DNA from: Nocardioides scoriae
GTDB taxonomy: Bacteria; Actinomycetota; Actinomycetes; Propionibacteriales; Nocardioidaceae
Reading direction: 5' to 3'
Length of the DNA: 64,000 bases
Assembly (NCBI RefSeq): GCF_900104965.1
Contig: NZ_LT629757.1
Location: 3,162,001 to 3,226,000, forward strand
The notes under the pieces were generated by a model, which was not told the DNA's origin, did no database searches, and worked only from the letters and a program-made list of their open reading frames with translations. A program made the position numbers and the translations under genes. This document shows positions 55,876-64,000 of the stretch, in pieces (the first letter of the stretch is position 1; every line of letters begins with the position of its first letter).

Positions 55876-56922
55876 ATGCCCACGCAGCCCTTCGGCCCCT
55901 CGCCCCTCGGCGACGTCACCGCGATCGTCCTGGGCCACGCCCCCGGCCCGGTGCTCGAGCTGCTCGACCTCGGCGCCACCGTCCACCGGCTGTGGGTGAC
56001 CGGCGGTGACGGCACCCGCCGCGACGTCGTGCTGGGCCACCCCGACCCGGCGGCGATGCTGGCCTCGACGTCCTACCTCGGCGGCACCATCGGTCGCTAC
56101 GCCAACCGGGTCGCGGCCGGCCGCTTCGAGCTCGACGGCCGGCCGGTCGAGGTCGGCACCCACGACCGCGGGCAGCACCTGCACGGGGGTCCCGACGGCT
56201 TCGACCGGCGGATCTGGACGCTCGTCGAGCACGACGACCACCACGCCGTGCTCACCCTGACCAGCCCCGACGGCGACCAGGGCTTCCCGGGCGAGGTCAC
56301 GGTGAGCGCGCGCTTCGACGTCGGCGACGACGAGGTCCGGCTGACGCTGGAGGCGACCACCGACGCGCCGACCCCGGTCAACCTGACCAGCCACGTCTAC
56401 CTCAACCTCGACGGCGAGGGCTCGGGCACGATCGACGACCAGGTCCTCGAGGTCGACGCCCCGGCGTACGTCGGGATCGACGCGACCGGCATCCCCCTGC
56501 CCGGCCCGCCGACCCCCGTCGACGGGACGCCCTTCGACCTGCGGCAGCCCCGCCGGCTCGGGGACGTCGTACGCCTCGACCACCCGCAGCTGCGCGGCGC
56601 CGGCGGCATCGACCACAACTACGTGCTGGCTCCCGGTGACGGCACCGTCCGCCCGGTCGCCACCCTCGACTCGCCGCGCACCCGCACCCGGCTGGTGCTC
56701 TCGACCGACCAGCCCGGACTGCAGGTCTACACGGGCAACGGGCTCGACGGCACCGAGCAGTCGTCGACCGGCGGCTGGCACCGCCAGGGCGACGGCCTCG
56801 CGCTCGAGCCCCAGCTGTTCCCCGACACCCCCAACCGCCCCGACTTCGGCGACGCCACCCTGCGCCCCGGCCAGACCTACCGCTGCCACGTCGGCTGGCG
56901 GTTCGAGGCGCTGGGGCCGTAG
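55876..56922 (+). CDS. galM: Aldose 1-epimerase (galactose/arabinose mutarotase family)
   Basis: The 348-residue protein has GGTIGRYANRVAAGRFELDG and HLHGGPDGFDRRIW, which carries the catalytic-site histidine. LTSPDGDQGFPGEVTV, VNLTSHVYLNLDGEGSG, GGIDHNYVL and a C-terminal LEPQLFPDTPNRPDF with the catalytic glutamate follow. It interconverts alpha and beta sugar anomers. Placed between the LacI gene and the ABC importer, it probably acts on the imported pentose. It has its own -10-like element but may also be read from the LacI promoter. Confidence 0.92.
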   Translation: MPTQPFGPSPLGDVTAIVLGHAPGPVLELLDLGATVHRLWVTGGDGTRRDVVLGHPDPAAMLASTSYLGGTIGRYANRVAAGRFELDGRPVEVGTHDRGQHLHGGPDGFDRRIWTLVEHDDHHAVLTLTSPDGDQGFPGEVTVSARFDVGDDEVRLTLEATTDAPTPVNLTSHVYLNLDGEGSGTIDDQVLEVDAPAYVGIDATGIPLPGPPTPVDGTPFDLRQPRRLGDVVRLDHPQLRGAGGIDHNYVLAPGDGTVRPVATLDSPRTRTRLVLSTDQPGLQVYTGNGLDGTEQSSTGGWHRQGDGLALEPQLFPDTPNRPDFGDATLRPGQTYRCHVGWRFEALGP

Positions 56923-56980
56923 CCGGTCGGGCCGCACCGGCGGTCCCCTCCGTCCAGGTCCGGTTTGTCCCGCTCCGAGA

Positions 56981-56992
56981 GTGAGCGTTCAC
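56981..56992. promoter_or_regulatory. LacI-type operator O1
   Basis: GTGAGCGTTCAC has arms GTGA/TCAC around a CG centre, the standard LacI/GalR-like site. It is the exact reverse complement of O2 and lies 78 bases upstream of it (centre to centre). Confidence 0.65.
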
Positions 56993-57043
56993 ATTTCCTG
57001 GCCACGCGCCGTCGCCGCTGGTCAGAAAGTCGGGTCGAGATGC

Positions 57044-57073
57044 TTGACTCGCCGTTATGTGAACGCTCACACT
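57044..57073 (+). promoter_or_regulatory. Promoter of the sugar ABC operon
   Basis: TTGACT (57044-57049) and CACACT (57068-57073) are 18 bases apart. The second LacI-type operator covers the spacer and the -10 element, so binding would directly block polymerase. Confidence 0.45.
57059..57070. promoter_or_regulatory. LacI-type operator O2
   Basis: GTGAACGCTCAC, with flanking T and A making TGTGAACGCTCACA, overlaps the predicted promoter spacer and -10. It is the inverted copy of O1. Confidence 0.7.
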
Positions 57074-57130
57074 CACCTCAGTGACGAGGGTCACAGGGGC
57101 GACGCGGCCCCGAGAACGAGAGGGAATGCA

Positions 57131-58132
57131 GTGCTGAAGAAGAGCCTGGTCGCCGCCTGTGCGATCACCCTGAGCGCCGCCTCTCTCACCGCCTGCGGCA
57201 GCTCCGACTCCGGGAGCGGCAGCAGCAGCGGTGGGGGTGACGGCGCGCTGACGATGGGCTTCGCCCAGGTCGGTGCCGAGAGCGGCTGGCGCAGCGCCAA
57301 CACCAAGTCCATCCAGGACACCGCCAAGGCCGACGGCGTGGACCTGAAGTTCTCGGACGCGCAGCAGAAGCAGGAGAACCAGATCAAGGCGATCCGGTCC
57401 TACATCCAGCAGAAGGTCGACGTCATCGCCTTCAGCCCGGTCGTGGAGACCGGCTGGGACACCGTGCTCCTCGAGGCCAAGCGCGCGAAGATCCCCGTGA
57501 TCCTCACCGACCGCTCGGTCGACTCCAAGGACGACTCCCTCTACGAGACCTTCCTCGGCTCGGACTTCGTCGAGGAGGGCCAGAAGGCCGGCCAGTGGCT
57601 GGTCGACAACGCCGACGACTCCGACGTCAACGGCGACGGCACGATCAACGTCGTCGAGCTCGAGGGCACCACGGGCGCCGCCCCGGCGATCGACCGCAAG
57701 GAGGGCTTCGACGAGAAGATCGCAGCCGACAGCTCCATCGAGGTGGTCGCCTCGCAGACCGGTGACTTCACCCGCGACGGCGGCAAGAAGGTGATGGAGA
57801 CCTTCCTGAAGTCCCAGAAGGACATCGACGTCGTCTTCGCCCACAACGACGACATGGGCCTGGGTGCCATCGAGGCCATCAAGGCGGCCGGTCTCAAGCC
57901 GGGCACCGACGTCAAGATCATCACCATCGACGCGGTCAAGGACGGCATGACCGCCCTGTCGAAGGGCGAGATCAACTACATCGTCGAGTGCAACCCGCTG
58001 CTCGGCCCCCAGCTGATGGACCTCGCCAAGAAGGTCGTCGCCGGCGACGAGGTGCCCAAGCGCGTCGTCACCGAGGAGTCCGCCTTCGACCAGGCGCAGG
58101 CCAAGGAGGTCCTGGCGGACCGCCAGTACTGA
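57131..58132 (+). CDS. Sugar ABC transporter substrate-binding lipoprotein (YtfQ-like)
   Basis: The 333-residue protein has a signal peptide with lipobox LTAC (Cys22), a Ser/Gly-rich linker and a type I periplasmic-binding fold. GFAQVGAESGWRSANTKSIQDTAK and IQQKVDVIAFSPVVETGWDTVLLEAK are the YtfQ-type motifs, with VFAHNDDMGLGAIEAIKAAG and IITIDAVKDGMTALSKGEINYIVECNPLLGPQL. YtfQ binds galactofuranose and related furanoses. Next to ribulokinase, arabinofuranose is a reasonable inference. GTG 57131 is preceded by GAGAGGGA. Confidence 0.92.
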   Translation: MLKKSLVAACAITLSAASLTACGSSDSGSGSSSGGGDGALTMGFAQVGAESGWRSANTKSIQDTAKADGVDLKFSDAQQKQENQIKAIRSYIQQKVDVIAFSPVVETGWDTVLLEAKRAKIPVILTDRSVDSKDDSLYETFLGSDFVEEGQKAGQWLVDNADDSDVNGDGTINVVELEGTTGAAPAIDRKEGFDEKIAADSSIEVVASQTGDFTRDGGKKVMETFLKSQKDIDVVFAHNDDMGLGAIEAIKAAGLKPGTDVKIITIDAVKDGMTALSKGEINYIVECNPLLGPQLMDLAKKVVAGDEVPKRVVTEESAFDQAQAKEVLADRQY

Positions 58133-58218
58133 CCGCTCCCCGCGAGGGTCCGGCCCCGACCGGGCCGGGCCCTCGCGGATCCCGACCGACGCTCGCCCCA
58201 CGGACGGAACGCACCACG

Positions 58219-59868
58219 ATGACCCAGACCCAGACCCCTGCGCCACGGCTGCCCCAGCCGTACGACGACGCGGCCGCCGCGCCCGACCGGCCGGCTCCCG
58301 CCCCCGTCGTCGAGCTGAGCGGCACCAGCATCGCCTTCGGTGGCGTCCCGGCCCTCCAGGACGTCGCCCTGCGGCTGTTCCCGGGCGAGGTCCACGCCCT
58401 CATGGGGGAGAACGGCGCCGGCAAGTCCACCCTCATCAAGACCCTGACCGGCGTCTACACCCCCGACGCCGGCACCGTCCTGGTCGAGGGGCGCGAGGTC
58501 TCCTTCGCCTCGCCGGCCGAGTCGCAGGCGGCCGGGATCAGCACGGTCTACCAGGAGGTCAACCTCTGCACGAACCTCACGGTCGCGGAGAACATGCTGC
58601 TCGGCCGCGAGCCCCGCCGCCTCGGCGGCATCCACACCCGCGCGATGCGCCGCCAGGCCCGCGCCACCCTCGACCGCCTCGGGCTCGACATCGACCCCGC
58701 CTCGGTCCTGGGGGAGCACCCGATCGCGGTCCAGCAGCTGGTCGCCATCGCCCGCGCCGTCGACGTCGAGGCCAAGGTGCTGATCCTCGACGAGCCGACC
58801 TCCAGCCTCGACACCGACGAGGTGGCCCGGCTGTTCGAGGTGGTCCGCACGCTGCGCGACCAGGGCACCGCGATCGTGTTCGTCTCCCACTTCCTCGACC
58901 AGGTCTTCGAGATCAGCGACCGCCTCACCGTGCTGCGCAACGGCCGCCTGGTGGGCGAGCGCCTGGTCCGCGACACCACCCAGCTCGAGCTGGTCCGGCT
59001 GATGCTGGGCCGCGAGCTGGAGACCCTCGAGCAGCTCGACCGCGAGGTGGCCGCGACCGACACGGTCGTCCGGGACGCCACCCCGGTCCTGCAGGTGCTC
59101 GGGCTCGGGCGGCAGGGGTCGCTCGAGGCCACCGACCTCGACGTGCACGAGGGCGAGGTGATCGGGGTCGCGGGCCTGCTCGGGTCGGGCCGCACCGAGC
59201 TGGCCCGGCTGCTCTTCGGCGCCGACACCGCCGACACCGGCGAGGTCCGGGTGCGCGGCCGGGCCGCCCGGCTGCGCAGCCCGCGCCACGGCATCGACCG
59301 CAAGCTCGCCTTCTCCAGCGAGAACCGCCGCGCCGAGGGCGTCATCGAGGACCTCAGCGTCGCCGACAACATGCTGCTGGCGGTGCAGGCCTCCCGCGGC
59401 TGGCTGCGCCCGATCCCGCAGGCCCAGCGCACCGCCCTGGTCAGCAGGTACGTCGAGGCGCTCGACATCCGCCCCGCCGACCCGAACGCCACGATGCGCC
59501 ACCTCTCGGGCGGCAACCAGCAGAAGGTGCTGCTCGCCCGCTGGCTGCTCACCGAGCCCGACCTGCTGATCCTCGACGAGCCCACCCGCGGCATCGACGT
59601 GGGCGCCAAGGCGCAGATCCAGCAGCTGGTGGCCGAGCTCGCCCGGAAGGGCATGGCGGTGGTCTTCATCTCCGCCGAGCTCGAGGAGGTGCTGCGCCTG
59701 TCCGACCGCCTGGTGGTGATGCGCGAGCGCCGCAAGATCGCCGAGCGGCCCAACGACGACGTCAGCATCGCCGACGTCCTCGAGCTGATCGCCGGCCAGA
59801 CCACCGGCCAGACCGCCGGCCAGACAGACGGCCCGACCACCGAGCCGCAGGGAGCGACCCGTGCCTGA
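58219..59868 (+). CDS. Sugar ABC transporter ATP-binding protein (YtfR/AraG-like)
   Basis: The 549-residue twin ATPase has Walker A GENGAGKST at residues 63-71, the Q-loop VYQEVNL and a signature that reads AVQQLVAIARAV with LILDEPTSSLD. The second half has a degenerate Walker A LLGSGRTE, a good signature LSGGNQQKV and LLILDEPTRGID. An atypical second Walker A is normal in CUT2 sugar importers. The C-terminus is a repeated GQTTGQTAGQTDGPTT tail. ATG 58219; the permease starts 8 bases before its stop. Confidence 0.93.
   Translation: MTQTQTPAPRLPQPYDDAAAAPDRPAPAPVVELSGTSIAFGGVPALQDVALRLFPGEVHALMGENGAGKSTLIKTLTGVYTPDAGTVLVEGREVSFASPAESQAAGISTVYQEVNLCTNLTVAENMLLGREPRRLGGIHTRAMRRQARATLDRLGLDIDPASVLGEHPIAVQQLVAIARAVDVEAKVLILDEPTSSLDTDEVARLFEVVRTLRDQGTAIVFVSHFLDQVFEISDRLTVLRNGRLVGERLVRDTTQLELVRLMLGRELETLEQLDREVAATDTVVRDATPVLQVLGLGRQGSLEATDLDVHEGEVIGVAGLLGSGRTELARLLFGADTADTGEVRVRGRAARLRSPRHGIDRKLAFSSENRRAEGVIEDLSVADNMLLAVQASRGWLRPIPQAQRTALVSRYVEALDIRPADPNATMRHLSGGNQQKVLLARWLLTEPDLLILDEPTRGIDVGAKAQIQQLVAELARKGMAVVFISAELEEVLRLSDRLVVMRERRKIAERPNDDVSIADVLELIAGQTTGQTAGQTDGPTTEPQGATRA
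59794..59841 (+). repeat. Tandem 12-bp repeat in the ATPase 3' end
   Basis: Four units related to GGCCAGACCACC run from 59794 to 59841 and encode the GQTT-type tail. Units differ by one to three bases. Confidence 0.7.
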
Positions 59869-61021
59869 GACCACCACGCTGACGCCCGTCGCCCCGCCCG
59901 CGGAGCCGCCGCCCGCCGGCCCGGCGGCCCCCAGCCGGATGGCGCTGCTGCGCCGCCACCCGCTGCTGTGGCCCGCGCTCGCGCTGCTGGCGCTGCTCGT
60001 CCTCAACACCGTGGCCAACCCCGGCTTCCTCTCGCTGCGGATGCAGGACGGCCACCTCTACGGCAACCTCGTCGACATCGCCCGCAACGGCGCCCCCGTG
60101 ATGCTGGTGGCGCTCGGCATGACCCTGGTGATCGCGACCCGCGGCATCGACCTCTCGGTCGGGGCGGTCGCCGCCATCGCCGGCGCCGTGGCCTGCGTCT
60201 ACATCGCCGGTGCCCCCGACGAGGGCGGGGCCGCGACCGCGATCGTCGCCTGCTCGCTGGCCCTGGCCGCCTGCGTCGCGCTCGGCCTGTGGAACGGCTT
60301 CCTCGTCTCGGTGCTGGGCATCCAGCCGATCATCGCGACGCTGGTGCTGATGACCGCCGGCCGCGGCCTGGCGATGCTGGTCACCGACGGCCAGATCACC
60401 ACCGTCAACAACGACACCTTCGCCGGGCTCGGGGTCGGGTTCGTCGCCACGCTGCCGATCGCGGTGCTGGTGGCGCTGGGCGTCTTCGGGCTCACCGCGC
60501 TGCTGGTGCGGCGCACCGCGCTCGGCATGCTCATCGAGGCCGTCGGCATCAACCCCGAGGCCAGCCGGCTCGCCGGGGTCCGCTCCCGCACCATCATCTG
60601 GACCGTCTACGTCTTCGCCGCCCTCTGCGCCGGGCTGGCCGGCCTGATGATCGCCGGCAACACCAGCGCCGCCGACGCCAACAACGCCGGACTGTGGATC
60701 GAGCTCGACGCGATCCTGGCCGTCGTCATCGGCGGCACCTCGCTGGCCGGCGGCCGGTTCTCCCTGGCCGGCACCCTGCTGGGCGCGCTGTTCATCCAGA
60801 CCCTGGCCACGACCATCCCCAACCTCGGGATCCCGGCCCAGACCAACTACCTGTTCAAGGCCGTCGTGGTGATCCTCGTGTGCCTGCTGCAGTCGCCGCG
60901 CGTGCGCCACGCCCTGCGCGTGCGCCGCCGCCCCGCACCCGGCTCCCCGCCCGGCTCCACGCCCGGCCCCACGACCGGCACGACGACCGGCCCCACCGAC
61001 GCGAAGGCAGGTGCGGCATGA
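59861..61021 (+). CDS. Sugar ABC transporter permease (YtfT-like)
   Basis: The 386-residue membrane protein has the BPD_transp_2 fold with about ten TM helices. LVIATRGIDLSVGAVAAIAGAVA is the CUT2 signature, followed by WNGFLVSVLGIQPIIATLVLMTAGRGLAML, EASRLAGVRSRTIIWTVYVF and IWTVYVFAALCAGLAGLMI. The paired permease follows, so the channel is a heterodimer as in YtfT/YjfF. The C-terminus is a low-complexity PGSTPGPTTGTTTGPTD tail. GTG 59861 overlaps the ATPase gene by 8 bases. Confidence 0.93.
   Translation: MPETTTLTPVAPPAEPPPAGPAAPSRMALLRRHPLLWPALALLALLVLNTVANPGFLSLRMQDGHLYGNLVDIARNGAPVMLVALGMTLVIATRGIDLSVGAVAAIAGAVACVYIAGAPDEGGAATAIVACSLALAACVALGLWNGFLVSVLGIQPIIATLVLMTAGRGLAMLVTDGQITTVNNDTFAGLGVGFVATLPIAVLVALGVFGLTALLVRRTALGMLIEAVGINPEASRLAGVRSRTIIWTVYVFAALCAGLAGLMIAGNTSAADANNAGLWIELDAILAVVIGGTSLAGGRFSLAGTLLGALFIQTLATTIPNLGIPAQTNYLFKAVVVILVCLLQSPRVRHALRVRRRPAPGSPPGSTPGPTTGTTTGPTDAKAGAA
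60938..60997 (+). repeat. Tandem 12-bp repeat in the YtfT-like permease 3' end
   Basis: Five units related to CCCGGCCCCACG run from 60938 to 60997 and encode the PGST/TGPT tail. The composition parallels the ATPase tail though the units are not the same. Confidence 0.7.
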
Positions 61022-62049
61022 GCGCCCCCACGACCACCGCGCCCCGCACGTCCGGCGGGCCCGGTGCGCCCTCCACCTGGGAGCGGGTGCGGACCTGGTC
61101 GCCGCCGTCGCAGTACCTGCCCGTGATCGCCACCGCGGTCGTGTTCGTCAGCCTGTTCACGATCGGCGGCGTGCGCTACGAGGGCTTCGCGACGCCCGAC
61201 GTCGTGCTCGACCTGCTCGTCGACAACGCGTTCCTCATCGTGCTCGCGGTCGGGATGACCTTCGTCATCCTCACCGGCGGCATCGACCTCTCGGTCGGCT
61301 CGGTGGTGGCGCTCTCGACGATGGTCGCCGCCCGCACGCTGGAGGCGGGCTGGTCGCCGGGACTGGCGGTGCTGGTCGTGCTGCTGACGGGCACGGTGCT
61401 GGGCCTGCTGATGGGCCTGGTCATCCACTACTTCGACATCCAGCCGTTCATCGCCACCCTCGCCGGCATGTTCCTGGCCCGCGGGCTGTGCTACCTCATC
61501 AGCGTCGAGTCGATCCCGATCCGCGACGAGACCTTCTACAGCATCGCGGCTGCGTCGATCCCGCTGCCGGGCGGTCTCTCGACCACCCCGACGGCGGTGG
61601 TGGCGCTGGTGGTCGTGGCGATCGCGGCCTGGGTGCTGCACCGCACCCGCTTCGGCCGCACCGTCTACGCCCTCGGCGGCAGCGAGAGCTCCGCTTTGCT
61701 GATGGGCCTGCGCGTGGCCCGCACCAAGGTCGCGGTCTACGCCATCAGCGGCTTCTGCGCCTCGCTGGCCGGGCTGCTGTTCTCGCTCTACATGCTCTCG
61801 GGCTACAGCCTGCACGCCGTGGGCATGGAGCTCGACGCCATCGCCGCGGTCGTCATCGGCGGCACCCTGCTCACCGGTGGGCGCGGCCTGGTCCTCGGCT
61901 CCCTGCTCGGCGTGCTGGTGCTCGGCGCCATCCAGACCTTCATCTCCTTCGACGGCACCCTCAGCTCGTGGTGGACCAAGATCACCATCGGCGCGCTGCT
62001 GCTGCTCTTCGTGGTGGTGCAGCGGCTGATCACGCGGCGCCAGCCGTGA
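61018..62049 (+). CDS. Sugar ABC transporter permease (YjfF-like)
   Basis: The 343-residue membrane protein has the CUT2 signature FVILTGGIDLSVGSVVALSTMVAARTL, IHYFDIQPFIATLAGMFLARGLCYLI, TVYALGGSESSALLMGLRV and AIAAVVIGGTLLTGGRGLVLGSLLGVLVLGAIQTFI. FDIQPFIATLAGMFLARGLCYLI is characteristic of YjfF. ATG 61018 overlaps the previous stop, and the LacI gene overlaps its end as GTGA, so the regulator is part of the operon. Confidence 0.93.
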   Translation: MSAPTTTAPRTSGGPGAPSTWERVRTWSPPSQYLPVIATAVVFVSLFTIGGVRYEGFATPDVVLDLLVDNAFLIVLAVGMTFVILTGGIDLSVGSVVALSTMVAARTLEAGWSPGLAVLVVLLTGTVLGLLMGLVIHYFDIQPFIATLAGMFLARGLCYLISVESIPIRDETFYSIAAASIPLPGGLSTTPTAVVALVVVAIAAWVLHRTRFGRTVYALGGSESSALLMGLRVARTKVAVYAISGFCASLAGLLFSLYMLSGYSLHAVGMELDAIAAVVIGGTLLTGGRGLVLGSLLGVLVLGAIQTFISFDGTLSSWWTKITIGALLLLFVVVQRLITRRQP

Positions 62050-63131
62050 CCGGCACCCTCCCGGAGCGGGCGCCGGTGATGGCCGACGTCGCCCGCCTGG
62101 CCGGGGTGTCGCTCCAGACCGTCTCGCGGGTGGTCAACGGGGCGCCGCAGCTGCGGCCCAGCACCCGGGAGCGGGTGGAGGAGGCGATCCGCCAGCTCGG
62201 CTACCGGCCCAACGTCGCGGCCCGCGCGCTGGTGACCAAGCGGTCCGGGACCATCGGCCTGATCGGCACCAAGAGCGAGTTCTGGGGGCCCTCGACGATC
62301 CACCGCACGGTGCAGGGCGCGGCGCGCGACGCGGGCTACTTCGTCAGCTCGGTCGAGCTGGTCGAGGTCACCCGGCGGGCGGTCGCCGAGGCCGTCGAGC
62401 ACCTGCGCGACCAGCACGTCGAGGGCATCGTCCTGGTCGCGGCCAACGACGAGGCCCTCGAGGTGGTCCAGGCGCAGGCCAGCACCGGCACGCCCGTCGT
62501 GGTGGTGGAGGGCGACCTGACCCGGGCCGCGCTGACCGCGGGCGTCGACCAGCTGCGCGGCGCGCTGCTCGCCACCGAGCACCTGCTGGGCCTGGGCCAC
62601 ACCCGCATCCAGCACGTCGCCGGCCCCCAGCACTGGACCGAGGCCCGCGAGCGGCTCACCGGCTGGCGCACGGCCATGCACGCCCACGGCCTGCGGCCGC
62701 CCACCCCGCTCGAGGGCGACTGGACCGTCGCGAGCGGGTACGACGCCGGCACCCGGCTGGCGCGCGACCCCGAGGTCACCGCCGTCTTCGTCGCCAACGA
62801 CCACATGGCCATCGGCGTGCTGCACGCCCTGCACGAGGCCGGCCGCTCGGTCCCGGGCGACGTCAGCGTCGTCGGCTTCGACGACCTGCCCGAGTCGGAG
62901 TTCCTGATCCCACCGCTGACGACCGTGCGGCAGGACTTCGTCACCGTCGGGCGCCGCGCCATCCAGGTGCTCCAGCGCGCCATCGAGCTCGAGGCGGCCA
63001 AGCGCCTCGAGGGCGTCGACGGCTCCCTGTCGCGACGCCACGACCGGCTGGTCCGACCCGAGCTCGTCGTGCGCCGCAGCACCGCTGCGCGGCGTACCCC
63101 CCGACCCACCACCAGGAAGAGGACCCGATGA
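62046..63131 (+). CDS. LacI family transcriptional regulator (second copy)
   Basis: The 361-residue repressor has MADVARLAGVSLQTVSRVVNGAPQLRPSTRERVEEAIRQLGYRPNVAARALVTKRSGTIGLIG at residues 12-74, and a sugar-binding domain with AVFVANDHMAIGVLHALHEAGRSVPGDVSVVGFDDLPESEFLIPPLTTVRQDF. GTG 62046 overlaps the permease stop and ribulokinase starts inside its stop, so it is transcribed with the importer and may autoregulate it. A basic tail of about 20 residues (RRTPRPTTRKRTR) ends the protein. Confidence 0.93.
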   Translation: MTGTLPERAPVMADVARLAGVSLQTVSRVVNGAPQLRPSTRERVEEAIRQLGYRPNVAARALVTKRSGTIGLIGTKSEFWGPSTIHRTVQGAARDAGYFVSSVELVEVTRRAVAEAVEHLRDQHVEGIVLVAANDEALEVVQAQASTGTPVVVVEGDLTRAALTAGVDQLRGALLATEHLLGLGHTRIQHVAGPQHWTEARERLTGWRTAMHAHGLRPPTPLEGDWTVASGYDAGTRLARDPEVTAVFVANDHMAIGVLHALHEAGRSVPGDVSVVGFDDLPESEFLIPPLTTVRQDFVTVGRRAIQVLQRAIELEAAKRLEGVDGSLSRRHDRLVRPELVVRRSTAARRTPRPTTRKRTR

Positions 63132-64000
63132 CCAGCCACACCCCCCAGCCGCCGCCGAGCGGCGCCCCCGGGGAGCACGAGACCTACGTCGTCGGCGTCG
63201 ACTACGGCACCCTCTCGGGCCGTGCCCTCGTCGTGCGGGTCAGCGACGGCGCCGAGCTGGGCACGGCCACCACGGAGTACCCCCACGCGGTCCTGGAGAC
63301 CACGCTCCCCGGGTCCGAGGTGCGCCTGCCCCCGGACTGGGCGCTGCAGGTGCCCGAGGACTACCGCCACGTGCTGCGCACCGCCGTCCCGGCGGCCCTG
63401 GCCGAGGCCGGCGTCGACCCGGCGCACGTGGTCGGCATCGCCACCGACTTCACCGCCTGCACCATGGTCCCGACGCTCGCCGACGGCACCCCGCTCGACG
63501 AGGTGCCGGGCCTGGAGGGCCGTCCGCACGCCTACACCAAGCTGTGGAAGCACCACGCCGCGCAGCCGCAGGCCGACCGCATCACCGCCCTGGCGGCCGA
63601 GCGGGGCGAGACCTGGCTGGCGCGCTACGGCGGGCTGATCTCCTCGGAGTGGGAGTTCGCCAAGGGGCTGCAGCTGCTCGAGGAGGACCCCGAGCTCTAC
63701 GCCCGCACCGAGCGCTGGGTCGAGGCCGCCGACTGGATCGTGTGGCAGCTGTGCGGCCGCTACGTCCGCAACGCCTGCACCGCGGGCTACAAGGGGATGC
63801 TGCAGGACGGCGCCTACCCCTCGCGCGACTTCCTGGCCGCGCTCGATCCCGGCTTCGCCGACTTCGTCGTCGACAAGGTCGAGCACCCGATCGGCGAGCT
63901 GGGCGAGCGCGCGGGCGGTCTCACGGCCGAGGCCGCCGCCTGGACCGGCCTGCCCGAGGGCATCGCGGTCGCCGTCGGCAACGTCGACGCCCACGTGACC
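63128..64000 (+). CDS. araB: Ribulokinase AraB (N-terminal 291 codons, truncated by window edge)
   Basis: The FGGY-family kinase starts at an ATG overlapping the LacI stop. It has a 20-residue proline-rich lead, then YVVGVDYGTLSGRALVVRVSDGAELGTATTEYPHAV, the ATP-phosphate loop and araB signature. GIATDFTACTMVPTLADGTPL, ERWVEAADWIVWQLCGRYVRNACTAGYKG and VAVGNVDAHVT follow. It phosphorylates L-ribulose in L-arabinose catabolism, which is the best evidence for the sugar used by this locus. araD and araA probably follow beyond the edge. Confidence 0.94.
   Translation, partial: MTSHTPQPPPSGAPGEHETYVVGVDYGTLSGRALVVRVSDGAELGTATTEYPHAVLETTLPGSEVRLPPDWALQVPEDYRHVLRTAVPAALAEAGVDPAHVVGIATDFTACTMVPTLADGTPLDEVPGLEGRPHAYTKLWKHHAAQPQADRITALAAERGETWLARYGGLISSEWEFAKGLQLLEEDPELYARTERWVEAADWIVWQLCGRYVRNACTAGYKGMLQDGAYPSRDFLAALDPGFADFVVDKVEHPIGELGERAGGLTAEAAAWTGLPEGIAVAVGNVDAHVT

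Noticed and set aside
59794-60997. Tandem repeats read as a mobile or minisatellite element
   Set aside because: They lie wholly in frame within the 3' ends of two transporter genes and vary in unit sequence; simple coding low complexity explains them.

Overview
This window looks like ordinary chromosome of a high-GC actinobacterium, most likely Nocardioides or another member of the Nocardioidaceae. The evidence is the very GC-rich sequence with G/C-biased third codon positions, frequent GTG starts, short 4-base gene overlaps, and a gene set usual for that family: a CE1758/CE1759 flavin pair, treXYZ, a tadA-associated gene, lutABC, a DUF6153 protein and MenB. I see no prophage, insertion sequence, CRISPR array or conjugative gene, and no gene-free stretch longer than about 210 bases.

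Layout. 1-2593: a tail of an unknown gene, a phosphotransferase-fold kinase, a histidine phosphatase and a methyltransferase. 2666-6048: a divergent MMPL exporter/MarR pair and a short-chain dehydrogenase. 6076-8207: two membrane PH-domain proteins, divergent from recC-recB-recD (8302-16822), which ends in a translationally coupled choline-sulfatase-like gene (16819-18441). 18623-20343: an FMN monooxygenase and FMN reductase pair behind a strong palindromic operator. 20447-26855 (minus): treZ, treY and treX, which turn glycogen-type glucan into trehalose. 26958-35069: mostly single genes (AraC regulator, VOC protein, ThpR, photolyase, CPBP protease, NmrA-like protein, ACT protein, F420-type reductase, MenB, VIT transporter). 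35149-38098: three-subunit proton-translocating transhydrogenase, then a membrane sensor kinase. 40384-42175: upp, the tadA-associated gene and tadA. 42231-45057: lutABC for L-lactate oxidation, then tRNA-Ser(CGA).

45425-50595 holds small proteins. It includes a probable metal-handling group (DUF305 lipoprotein, DUF6153 protein, DUF302 protein, ArsO/CzcO-like flavoprotein) with a CsoR-like palindrome between the last two. 50654-54769: a divergent GlgC-like nucleotidyltransferase, an Old Yellow Enzyme homologue, an amidohydrolase and a cysteine dioxygenase-like protein. 54801 to the right edge: a pentose-uptake locus with a LacI regulator, aldose epimerase, complete YtfQ/YtfR/YtfT/YjfF-type ABC importer, a second LacI regulator and the first 291 codons of ribulokinase. 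This suggests L-arabinose, probably imported as the furanose. Two opposed LacI-type operators lie before the binding-protein gene.

The most unusual non-coding signals are two perfect, spacerless palindromes side by side at 20408-20469, a perfect 20-bp inverted repeat at 18440-18521 that begins in the sulfatase stop codon, and a recurring promoter layout. In that layout a TAnnnT-type -10 hexamer ends 6 or 7 bases before the start codon at about 20 genes, which predicts leaderless mRNAs. I did not find a clearly novel multi-gene system. The palindromes, the sulfatase attached to the recombination operon and the metal-linked group are the best candidates for a second look.
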